From positions 1-9,334 of the forward strand of contig JALSOY010000195.1 of NCBI GenBank assembly GCA_026986235.1: DNA of 9,334 nt, in the 5' to 3' direction. Origin of the DNA: Caldifarciminota bacterium. GTDB taxonomy: Bacteria; Hydrothermota; Hydrothermia; B15-G9; WFZT01. Every line of letters starts with the position of its first letter. The stretch's first letter is position 1. Below are positions 1 to 6,561 of the stretch, piece after piece. The notes under the pieces are model-generated. The model was not told where the DNA came from, ran no database searches, and saw nothing but the letters and a program-made list of their open reading frames with translations. The translations under genes and the position numbers were made by a program.

Positions 1-288
1 CTCGTCAATGTTGTGGAAAAGGGAACGGGCCGGGCAGCCCGAATCCAGGGCGTGAAAATTGCCGGCAAAACGGGAACTGCAAATAAACTCGATCCCAGAA
101 CGAAGAAGTACAACCGCAACAAAAGAATCGTCTCTTTCGTTGGATTCTTCCCTGCAGACAACCCACGATACCTGATTTATGTCGTTGTTGACGAACCATA
201 CAAAAAGGGGATAGAAGCCTACGGTGGCACCGTGGCGGCCCCCATATTCAAAAGAATAGCTGAGTTCATTCTCGCAATGAGGCCATGA
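1..288 (+). CDS. ftsI: Peptidoglycan D,D-transpeptidase FtsI (class B PBP), C-terminal fragment
   Basis: This is the last 95 codons of a gene that begins before the window; the frame is open from base 1. It encodes the end of a penicillin-binding transpeptidase domain. The third active-site motif KTG is at fragment residues 23-25, in the context AGKTGTA. The family's SFVGFFPAD segment follows at residues 45-53, then VVVDEP (61-66) and YGGTVAAPIF (74-83). The protein stops 12 residues after that, so there is no C-terminal PASTA domain of the kind found in many Gram-positive PBP2x/SpoVD proteins. In the family the enzyme is membrane-anchored, acts outside the membrane and cross-links septal peptidoglycan together with FtsW. 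The stop overlaps the murE start in an ATGA. The SxxK serine and SxN motif lie outside the window, so catalytic competence cannot be judged. The assignment to FtsI rather than another class B PBP rests on the position immediately before murE. Confidence 0.93.
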   Translation, partial: LVNVVEKGTGRAARIQGVKIAGKTGTANKLDPRTKKYNRNKRIVSFVGFFPADNPRYLIYVVVDEPYKKGIEAYGGTVAAPIFKRIAEFILAMRP

Positions 289-1712
289 AACTGAGCGAAC
301 TTAAAAGATTCGGAAAACTCATAAATCACGGTAAAGACCCGGAAATACAGGGCATTTCCTACGACTCAAGAAAGGTAAAGCCCGGAGACCTCTTTATTGC
401 CCTCGTGGGCAGGAAATTCGACGGGCACAATTTCCTGAAAGAGGCCGGGGAAAAAGGGGCAGTTGCCGCCCTGGTCTCCAGAATTGTTAAAACAGATTTG
501 CCCATCCTTATCGTGGAAAATACGAGAATATCCATGGCAAAAATCGCAGCTCACTTCTTCGACCATCCCTCTGAAAAACTCAAAGTTACCGGAATAACAG
601 GTACAAACGGCAAATCCACCACAGCATTTGTACTAAACGAAATTTTTAAACATGCGGGCCTCAAAGGCAGTATGATAGGCACGATCCATTACGAAATAGC
701 ACGAAAAATAATGAGAGGAGAGAGGACAACGCCGGAATCCCCTGATATTCAGAAACTTATGGCAGAAACCCTCGAATCTGGCGGAGAATACTTCGTCATG
801 GAGGTTTCATCTCAAAGTGTCTGTGAGCACAGGGTGGATGAGGTCCGCTTCAGGAATGTCGTCTTTACCAACCTCTCCCGTGAGCATCTCGAATACCATG
901 GTACTTTTGAAAATTACATGAACGCCAAACTCAAATTTTTCACACGGGCATTAATGTCAGGTGCCCGGGGCTTCGTCAATGCCGATGATATCCATTCCAG
1001 ACTGTTTATTTCAGTACCGGGCAAAATTATCACTCTTTCCCTTGAAAGGGAGGCAGACTTCCGGGGAATACCGGAGAGGCTTTCCATTCGTGGTACAGTC
1101 TTCACCGTGAGGTACCGCGATAAAACCTTCAGAGTGGAGATGAATCTCATAGGCGAGCACAATGTTTATAACGCACTCACTGCCTTTGCCGTTGCTTACT
1201 CTGAAGGAATATCGCCAGAAACAATCACTCAGGCCATAAAGAGCATCAAGTCCATTCCCGGGAGACTGGAGAGGATAAGTTCAGGCGGCATAAACATTTT
1301 CATAGACTACGCCCACACACCAAAAGCACTTGAGAAAGTGCTGGCTACACTGAAACCCCTGACACATGGAAGACTGATCACTGTTTTCGGTGCAGGTGGC
1401 GAAAGAGATCACGGGAAAAGGCATCTCATGGGTGCTGTCGCCTCCAGGTACTCTGACTTTATAATTTTAACATCTGACAATCCCCGCGGTGAGGATCCCC
1501 TGAAGATTATCATGGACATAAGAGGAGGCGTATCAGTAAATCACGAGTGGATTGTGGACAGGAAAGAGGCAATAGAACGGGCAGTCAATCTTGCCGGACC
1601 GGGAGATACCATCCTGATTGCCGGTAAGGGACACGAGGATTATCAGGAAATCAGAGGTAAAAAAATTCACTTTAGCGATAAAGAGGTGGTTTATGAAATA
1701 CTTTCTGGGTGA
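285..1712 (+). CDS. murE: UDP-MurNAc-L-Ala-D-Glu:diaminopimelate ligase MurE
   Basis: Cytoplasmic ATP-dependent ligase that adds the third stem-peptide residue; 475 aa, a normal family length. The N-terminal UDP-substrate domain carries DSRKVKPGDLFIAL (residues 27-40). The central ATPase domain has the P-loop GTNGKST (106-112), RTTPESPD (147-154), FTNLSREHLEYHG (194-206) and the lysine expected to be carbamylated, K215. The linker motif EHNVYNAL is at 291-298. The C-terminal domain has IDYAHTPKAL (340-349), GGERDHGKR (371-379), DNPRGEDP (398-405) and GKGHEDYQ (447-454). DNPR is the signature of meso-diaminopimelate-adding enzymes, so DAP peptidoglycan is inferred. Two family positions differ: SSQ replaces the usual SSH at 175-177, and EHLE replaces DHLD at 200-203. 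The ATG overlaps the ftsI stop by 4 bp with only a weak GAGG two bases upstream, so translation probably depends on coupling. Its 3' end overlaps murF by 20 bp. Confidence 0.97.
   Translation: MKLSELKRFGKLINHGKDPEIQGISYDSRKVKPGDLFIALVGRKFDGHNFLKEAGEKGAVAALVSRIVKTDLPILIVENTRISMAKIAAHFFDHPSEKLKVTGITGTNGKSTTAFVLNEIFKHAGLKGSMIGTIHYEIARKIMRGERTTPESPDIQKLMAETLESGGEYFVMEVSSQSVCEHRVDEVRFRNVVFTNLSREHLEYHGTFENYMNAKLKFFTRALMSGARGFVNADDIHSRLFISVPGKIITLSLEREADFRGIPERLSIRGTVFTVRYRDKTFRVEMNLIGEHNVYNALTAFAVAYSEGISPETITQAIKSIKSIPGRLERISSGGINIFIDYAHTPKALEKVLATLKPLTHGRLITVFGAGGERDHGKRHLMGAVASRYSDFIILTSDNPRGEDPLKIIMDIRGGVSVNHEWIVDRKEAIERAVNLAGPGDTILIAGKGHEDYQEIRGKKIHFSDKEVVYEILSG
1682..1689 (+). promoter_or_regulatory. 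murF ribosome binding site inside murE
   Basis: AGAGGTGG matches the anti-Shine-Dalgarno sequence well and ends 3 bases before the ATG at 1693. It lies entirely in the last codons of murE. It decides the murF start: an in-frame TTG at 1618 would add 25 residues unlike any MurF N-terminus, whereas the protein from 1693 begins with a normal MurF N-terminal strand. Confidence 0.75.
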
Positions 1713-3030
1713 AGTGGCAAAAATCGTTGATGGCAGGTTGATCGGTGACGAAAACATCCCGGTCTCGGGTTTCTCGACCGACACAAGAACACTTAAAGAG
1801 GGAGAACTATTCTTCGCAATAAAAGGCGAGAGGTTCAACGGTGAAAACTTCGTTGAAGACGCCTTCAAAAGAGGAGCTTCAGGGGCCGTCGTATCCAGTA
1901 ATTTCCTGCCGGAAAGAAGGAACATCATAAAAGTTGAAGATACTGTATCCGCCCTCGGCAGACTCGCCGCATTTCATCGAAAAAATTTAAGAAATGTGAC
2001 TGTCCTGGCCGTCACAGGCTCCACAGGCAAAACCACTACAAAGGAAATGGTGTATCACGCACTCAAAAGTTCTTTCAGGTGTTATAGAAGCCCGAAAAGT
2101 TACAACAACTTTATCGGCGTACCGCTCACCATTCTAAGGGTTAACGAGGATTTAGACACTCTCATTTCTGAAATCGGGACAAACCACCCGGGAGAGATTG
2201 GAAAACTTTCTGCCATTGTAAAGCCACACATTGCGATAATAACATCCATTGGGAGATCACACCTCGAATTCTTTAAGTCGGTGGATAAAGTAGCTGAAGA
2301 GAAGGCTTCAATCCTCGAACATCTTGAAGATCCCGGTATAGCAATCATAAACAAAGATACGAACTTCCTTACCCTCTTCCAGAAAAGAGCCACAAAGCTG
2401 ATAACAGTTTCCACAAAAGACGAGAACGCTGATTATCACGCAAAAATTGGTTACCTGGATTTTGAGAAAGTGGAGTTTACCATCAATGGAAAGTTTGAGC
2501 TGCGATTGAACCCCGGTGGTTACGGTACGGTTTACGGCGCTCTTTTCGCCTTCGCCGTGGGTAAAGTACTGGGAATATCAGAAGACCGGATTATGGAAGG
2601 CCTCATGGAGTTCAAAGGCGTGGGTATGAGGAAAGAGCTTATAAGGTTTCGTAACTTTACAATCCTGAACGACGCTTACAATGCCAACCCGGATTCCATG
2701 GAGGATTTTCTGATAACACTTTTACCTTACAGAGACAGGGTAATTCTCGTACTTGGTGATATGTTTGAACTGGGTGAGAACTCAGAATTCTTTCACAGGG
2801 AAATAGGCAAAAAAATCAGGGAACTGGGATTCAGGAGACTTCTAACCCTCGGTGAACTCGCAAGGTTCTACAACATGGAGGCAGGGGATTTAGAACTGAA
2901 CATGCACATGAAAAGTCACGAGGAGATCGTGGAATTTCTCTCAAACATCAGTGGTGAGGTGTTCCTGGCTCTCAAAGCATCGAGGGCCATGGAATTTGAA
3001 AAAATAGTGGGAAAACTGAGGAGGAAGTAG
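1693..3030 (+). CDS. murF: UDP-MurNAc-tripeptide:D-alanyl-D-alanine ligase MurF
   Basis: Cytoplasmic ligase that completes the UDP-MurNAc-pentapeptide by adding D-Ala-D-Ala; 445 aa, normal length. The N-terminal domain shows STDTRTLKEGELFFAI (28-43). The ATPase domain has TGSTGKTTTKEM (108-119), SYNNFIGVPLT (136-146), EIGTNHPGEI (160-169), GRSHLEF (187-193) and a probable carbamylated K204. The C-terminal domain has GMRKE (311-315), NDAYNANPDSM (326-336), LGDMFELG (354-361) and LKASRAMEFE (427-436). These place it in MurF rather than MurE or the cyanophycin synthetase-like ligases. One thing is odd: where Mur ligases have HNxxNAL at the junction of the central and C-terminal domains, this protein reads GTVYGAL (278-284) after PGGY, so the His and both Asn are absent although the frame is intact on both sides. 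The gene overlaps the murE end by 20 bp, and its TAG directly precedes the mraY ATG. Confidence 0.96.
   Translation: MKYFLGEVAKIVDGRLIGDENIPVSGFSTDTRTLKEGELFFAIKGERFNGENFVEDAFKRGASGAVVSSNFLPERRNIIKVEDTVSALGRLAAFHRKNLRNVTVLAVTGSTGKTTTKEMVYHALKSSFRCYRSPKSYNNFIGVPLTILRVNEDLDTLISEIGTNHPGEIGKLSAIVKPHIAIITSIGRSHLEFFKSVDKVAEEKASILEHLEDPGIAIINKDTNFLTLFQKRATKLITVSTKDENADYHAKIGYLDFEKVEFTINGKFELRLNPGGYGTVYGALFAFAVGKVLGISEDRIMEGLMEFKGVGMRKELIRFRNFTILNDAYNANPDSMEDFLITLLPYRDRVILVLGDMFELGENSEFFHREIGKKIRELGFRRLLTLGELARFYNMEAGDLELNMHMKSHEEIVEFLSNISGEVFLALKASRAMEFEKIVGKLRRK
3018..3024 (+). promoter_or_regulatory. mraY ribosome binding site
   Basis: GAGGAGG is a near-perfect Shine-Dalgarno sequence, 6 bases before the mraY ATG at 3031 and within the last codons of murF (Leu-Arg-Arg-Lys). 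It is the strongest such site in the window. It supports the 3031 start, whose MFYHIFYPLAKY beginning is typical of MraY. Confidence 0.8.
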
Positions 3031-4110
3031 ATGTTTTACCACATATTCTATCCTCTGGCAAAATACTCCATCGTTTTTAACCTTTTCAGATACATCACAT
3101 TCAGAACCATGTATGCGTCTGTGACTGCCTTCATCCTTACCATGATATTCCTTCCCCTGTTCATAAAAAAGGTCAAAATGCCGGAAAAGATTTACAGGTT
3201 TGCGCCTGAGACACACAGGAAAAAGGAGGGAACCCCCACAGGGGGTGGGATCGTTTTCGTCGTTTCCGTTATCGTTGCAACCCTTCTGTGGGCAAATCTG
3301 AAGAACTTGTTTATCCACACCGCCATGGTGGTAACAGTTTATCTGGGCCTCTTTGGCTTTATAGATGACCTGACCAAATTAAAAGGATCTGCGGAAAAGA
3401 GAGGGCTACCGGCATGGGCCAAAATGCTGGGACACCTCTTACTCTCACTCTTCGTCGTCTTCATGATCTACAAAATCTATCCTGAAGGGGTGAGGACGAA
3501 GACACAGTTTTTGATTTTTAAAAACTTTTTCATCAACTTTGGTCCCCTTTATTTCGTGTTTATTATGCTCGTTTTTATAGGGGCAACCAATTCGGTGAAT
3601 CTTACAGATGGACTTGATGGACTTGCCGCCGGCGCGGCCATACCCACACTCGGTGTCTTCCTTATTATCTCCTACATAACGGGACACAGGATACTTTCTG
3701 GCTACCTCCACATTCTCTATGTCAACGGTGCAGGTGAACTTTCAGTGTTCATCGGTTCTTTCCTCGGTGCACTTCTTGGATTTCTTTGGTACAACGCTCA
3801 TCCAGCTGATGTTTTTATGGGAGACACGGGCTCCCAGTCAATTGGTGGTGCTCTGGGTATCGTCTCCATCCTCACCAAACAGGAAATTTTGCTGGCAATC
3901 GCAGGTTTCCTCTTCGTAATGGAAGCCCTTTCAGTTATCGCTCAGGTTGGTTATTTTAAGATTACCGGTGGTAAAAGGATCTTCAGAAAGGCCCCCATAC
4001 ATCACCACTTTGAAGAACTGGGCTGGGATGAAAACAAGATAGTCGTCAGATTCTGGATCATCTCGGCTATATTCGCCGTGATAGCAATTTCAACCCTGAA
4101 GATAAGATGA
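3031..4110 (+). CDS. mraY: Phospho-MurNAc-pentapeptide translocase MraY
   Basis: Integral membrane enzyme of 359 aa that transfers phospho-MurNAc-pentapeptide from UDP to undecaprenyl phosphate, giving lipid I on the cytoplasmic face. About ten hydrophobic segments can be traced: roughly residues 27-45, 72-88, 95-111, 130-150, 172-188, 198-218, 237-254, 271-285, 286-309 and 338-356. Family motifs are complete: GTPTGGG (67-73), the Mg-binding pair D112-D113 in GFIDD, NLTDGLDGL (190-198), the N255 region, MGDTGS (263-268, with D265) and the cytoplasmic HHH loop APIHHHFEELGW (321-332). The HHH motif separates MraY from WecA/TagO relatives. Length and the positions of D193, D265 and H324 resemble the structurally studied Aquifex MraY (from memory). 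The gene abuts murF with no gap and ends in an ATGA overlap with murD. No key residue is missing. Confidence 0.98.
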   Translation: MFYHIFYPLAKYSIVFNLFRYITFRTMYASVTAFILTMIFLPLFIKKVKMPEKIYRFAPETHRKKEGTPTGGGIVFVVSVIVATLLWANLKNLFIHTAMVVTVYLGLFGFIDDLTKLKGSAEKRGLPAWAKMLGHLLLSLFVVFMIYKIYPEGVRTKTQFLIFKNFFINFGPLYFVFIMLVFIGATNSVNLTDGLDGLAAGAAIPTLGVFLIISYITGHRILSGYLHILYVNGAGELSVFIGSFLGALLGFLWYNAHPADVFMGDTGSQSIGGALGIVSILTKQEILLAIAGFLFVMEALSVIAQVGYFKITGGKRIFRKAPIHHHFEELGWDENKIVVRFWIISAIFAVIAISTLKIR

Positions 4111-5444
4111 AAGGCTTCAAAGAGAGCATAACGAGCAAAAGAGTTGTTGTAGCCGGAGCTGGTGTATCAGGAATTTCGGTCGTGAAACTCCTGTTGAGAC
4201 TCGGATGCAGAAGTATCCTTGTGTCCGATAAAAACCAGCCTGCACCAGATGTTCTGGAATTCCTTACATCACAGGACATAGAACTTGAAGTAGGGCATTC
4301 TGCCAGAATCCTGGACTCTGACCTCGTGATTCTGAGCCCCGGAGTTAAGTTAAACAGGTATCCATTTTCGTCCATGAGAGGTCTCGGGATTCCGTTCATG
4401 GGGGAACTCGAAATGGGCTACAGGTTCACTCCTGGAAGGTTCATCGCAGTAACCGGCACAAACGGGAAGTCAACGGTCGTTACACTGATATCCAGGATGC
4501 TCGAAGGGTCAGTTCCGGCCGGAAATATTGGAAATCCCCTGTCATCTTTTGCCTTCAAAAAGGGGACCTATGTGGTTGAAGTATCCAGCTTCCAGCTCAT
4601 GACAACAGTTGACTTCAGGCCTGATGTGGCAGCTATACTGAACATTGACCAGGATCACCTGGACTGGCACTCGAGCATGGACGAATACATTATGGCGAAG
4701 TACAGAATCTTCGAAAATCAACATGAAAACGATTTTCTCGTTCTCAATTACGACGACATACTCACAAGGGATGCGGCAAAACTTGCACCATCAAAAGTCC
4801 TTTTCTTCAGCACGAAAGAAAAGGTTAATGCCCATGTGGAAAATGGTGTTCTAAAGGTTCACCTGCCCACGGGCAAAAGTTTCGACATTGTGAAGAGAAA
4901 CGAGCTCAGGGTGGAAGGAGAGCATAATGTCCGAAACGCCCTCGCCGCGTCTCTCATAGCACTCCTCGCAGGAGCATCAGTTGACAGGGTCAGGGATGTT
5001 CTCCTGAACTTTACGGGCCTCCCTCACAGAATTGAACTGGTTGTGGAGCATAAAGGCGTCAGGGTTTATAACGACTCAAAGGCGACAAATCCCCACGCCG
5101 TTCTCGGTGCTTTAAGTGCCTTCGAGGGCAATGTAATCCTCATAATGGGAGGTGAAGAAAAACACCTCGACTACTCCACTCTGGTACCTGAGATTAAAGA
5201 CAAAGTGAAGTTCCTCATAATTTTTGGTAAAAACAGCCCGCATCTTGAAAGGGTTTTTCAAGGTGTTGTATCCACCTTCAAAGCTCGAGATCTCAAGGAA
5301 GTTGTGGAGCTTTCTTTCAGCCTTTCAGCGCCGGGTGATGCGATCCTTTTTTCACCGGGAACTTCGAGCTTTGATATGTTTAAAAACTATAAAGAACGGG
5401 GGGAGAGATTCAAAGATGAAGTCAAAAGATTTGTTTGCAGATGA
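4107..5444 (+). CDS. murD: UDP-MurNAc-L-alanine:D-glutamate ligase MurD
   Basis: Cytoplasmic ATP-dependent ligase that adds D-Glu, the second stem-peptide residue; 445 aa, normal length. The N-terminal Rossmann-like domain carries GAGVSGIS (17-24), SDKN (40-43) and SPGV (77-80). The ATPase domain has VTGTNGKST (115-123), GNIGNPL (139-145), EVSSFQL (158-164), NIDQDHLDWH (179-188) and a likely carbamylated K198. EGEHNVRNAL (270-279) is the intact HNxxN signature. LPHRIE (305-310), NDSKATNPHA (322-331), GGEEKHLD (348-355) and SPGTSSFDMF (416-425) follow; the NDSKATN and SSFD motifs are specific to MurD. Start: the ATG lies in an ATGA shared with the mraY stop. No convincing Shine-Dalgarno precedes it, so coupling to mraY translation is likely. 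The 3' end overlaps ftsW by 29 bp, the largest overlap in the window. Confidence 0.97.
   Translation: MKGFKESITSKRVVVAGAGVSGISVVKLLLRLGCRSILVSDKNQPAPDVLEFLTSQDIELEVGHSARILDSDLVILSPGVKLNRYPFSSMRGLGIPFMGELEMGYRFTPGRFIAVTGTNGKSTVVTLISRMLEGSVPAGNIGNPLSSFAFKKGTYVVEVSSFQLMTTVDFRPDVAAILNIDQDHLDWHSSMDEYIMAKYRIFENQHENDFLVLNYDDILTRDAAKLAPSKVLFFSTKEKVNAHVENGVLKVHLPTGKSFDIVKRNELRVEGEHNVRNALAASLIALLAGASVDRVRDVLLNFTGLPHRIELVVEHKGVRVYNDSKATNPHAVLGALSAFEGNVILIMGGEEKHLDYSTLVPEIKDKVKFLIIFGKNSPHLERVFQGVVSTFKARDLKEVVELSFSLSAPGDAILFSPGTSSFDMFKNYKERGERFKDEVKRFVCR
5402..5407 (+). promoter_or_regulatory. Probable ftsW ribosome binding site inside murD
   Basis: GGAGAG ends 8 bases before the proposed ftsW ATG at 5416 and lies in murD codons. 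It is a moderate match only. It supports the 5416 start over far-upstream in-frame start codons (for example GTG 5224), which would translate murD sequence out of frame. Confidence 0.5.
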
Positions 5445-6561
5445 GTACGCAGAAGAGCCTGTAGTGGATAGAGAGTCTGAAAAGACCGGGGGATTCGACT
5501 GGACGGTTTTCTCCATCCTCCTGGCTATTGTTATAGTTGGCCTCATAATCACCCCCAGTGCTGGATACTTTAAAGTCCTTGAACACAACACCAGCTACAC
5601 GAGATACCTGATTGATCACATTGTGAGGGTCATGGTCGGGATCTTCGTTGCTTTCATTTTCTACCTCATAAACCCCCGGGCACTCGTAAAAAGCAGGTTC
5701 GTCTTCATTGGATTTTCTACCGTATTTCTCATTCTCGTGCTTCTCCTGTCACCGTACAAATATCACAGATGGCTCGTTATAGGACCTGTTACATTTCAAC
5801 CGTCTGAATTTGCAAAGCTTGCAGTTCTCCTCTTCATAACCGGTTTCACGGCCAAAGGCCTGCAGAGGAAAAAGAGTATCGTTAAAAACTTTTTAAACCC
5901 CATGATATTTGTGGGAATCAACGCCATTTTAATTCTGGTCGAGCCAAATGTCTCAACATCCATAATCCTTGTCACAATTGCCACTGCACAGCTCTTCGTG
6001 GGTGGTCTGAGATTGAGGTCCGTGTTCGTATTTGCTGCATTTGCCCTTGTTCTCACCACCGCAGGAATAAAGTTTTCCAGTAACGCCCGCGAAAGGTTTG
6101 AAAACTTTATAAGCCGAAAACACCTCAAAAAGGGTGAGCAGGTTTACTACGCGGTACAGGCGATAAAGAACGGAGGATTCGTTGGCGTGGGTATTGGCGG
6201 GGGATCACACAAGTTTTTCTATCTGCTGAGACAGGCAGACACAGACTTTGTTTATGCGGTAATAGGCGAAGAAATGGGATTTGTGGGAACTGCCGGACTC
6301 CTCTTCCTGTTTCTCGCCCTGTACCTGCTGGTCGTAAAGCGAATTATCCGGTTCTACAGGGATATGGAATACAGGGTCCTGGCCTTCGGCATCGCTTTTA
6401 CTTTTGTGCTTTATGCGTTGATAAACATGGCAACTTCCCTTGGGTTCATTCCGGCAACCGGGGTACCCATGCCTTTTGTAAGTTACGGAGGCAGTGCCAT
6501 GATGATAAACATGGCACTTGCCGGGATATTACTCAGAATTTTGAAGGAGAAAAATGCCTGA
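5416..6561 (+). CDS. ftsW: SEDS peptidoglycan glycosyltransferase FtsW
   Basis: Polytopic membrane protein of 381 aa that polymerises lipid II into glycan at the septum as partner of FtsI. After a charged, acidic cytoplasmic tail (residues 1-28), about ten hydrophobic segments can be traced (around 30-47, 66-85, 94-112, 133-146, 162-175, 180-197, 202-217, 288-308, 318-340, 350-375), with the long extracellular loop between the seventh and eighth. SEDS motifs are present: RWLVIGPVTFQPSEFAKLA (118-136), EPNVSTS (176-182), the loop TDFVYAVIGEEMG (276-288), whose D277 aligns with the catalytic Asp of RodA/FtsW, and PATGVPMPFVSYGGSA (346-361). FtsW rather than RodA is inferred from its place between murD and murG. 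The ATG at 5416 gives a normal tail; a nearby ATGA on the murD stop (5441) is out of frame. The gene overlaps murD by 29 bp and murG by 8 bp. Confidence 0.95.
   Translation: MKSKDLFADEYAEEPVVDRESEKTGGFDWTVFSILLAIVIVGLIITPSAGYFKVLEHNTSYTRYLIDHIVRVMVGIFVAFIFYLINPRALVKSRFVFIGFSTVFLILVLLLSPYKYHRWLVIGPVTFQPSEFAKLAVLLFITGFTAKGLQRKKSIVKNFLNPMIFVGINAILILVEPNVSTSIILVTIATAQLFVGGLRLRSVFVFAAFALVLTTAGIKFSSNARERFENFISRKHLKKGEQVYYAVQAIKNGGFVGVGIGGGSHKFFYLLRQADTDFVYAVIGEEMGFVGTAGLLFLFLALYLLVVKRIIRFYRDMEYRVLAFGIAFTFVLYALINMATSLGFIPATGVPMPFVSYGGSAMMINMALAGILLRILKEKNA
6544..6549 (+). promoter_or_regulatory. murG ribosome binding site
   Basis: AAGGAG lies 4 bases before the murG ATG at 6554, within the final ftsW codons (Leu-Lys-Glu-Lys). 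Sequence match is good and spacing is on the short side. It agrees with the protein starting just before its nucleotide-binding glycine loop. Confidence 0.65.

Noticed and set aside
1618..1692. N-terminal extension of murF from a TTG codon at 1618.
   Set aside because: The extra 25 residues come from murE sequence read out of frame, and the ATG at 1693 has a strong Shine-Dalgarno and a normal MurF start.
1533..1928. A 131-codon open frame on the - strand across the murE/murF junction.
   Set aside because: Both + strand genes are well supported here, and the antisense product has no family features.
3232..3246. Hairpin with ACCCCC and GGGGGT arms and a 3-base loop, suggestive of a terminator or attenuator.
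   Set aside because: No T-run follows, and the bases encode the conserved MraY motif GTPTGGG, which explains the C-rich and G-rich runs.
2941..3318. A 125-codon open frame on the - strand across the murF/mraY junction.
   Set aside because: It covers the strong mraY ribosome binding site and conserved mraY codons. The product is Cys- and His-containing but has no spaced metal motif I can defend.
3607..3624. Perfect tandem repeat of GATGGACTT, two copies.
   Set aside because: It encodes the DGLDGL of the conserved NLTDGLDGL motif in MraY, so protein constraint accounts for it.
4645..4854. A 69-codon + strand open frame inside murD in another frame.
   Set aside because: It is fully contained in murD codons that carry conserved motifs, and it has no independent support.
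5224..5415. N-terminal extension of ftsW by 64 residues from a GTG at 5224.
   Set aside because: It would be murD read in another frame, basic and unlike FtsW tails. The ATG at 5416 gives a normal protein.
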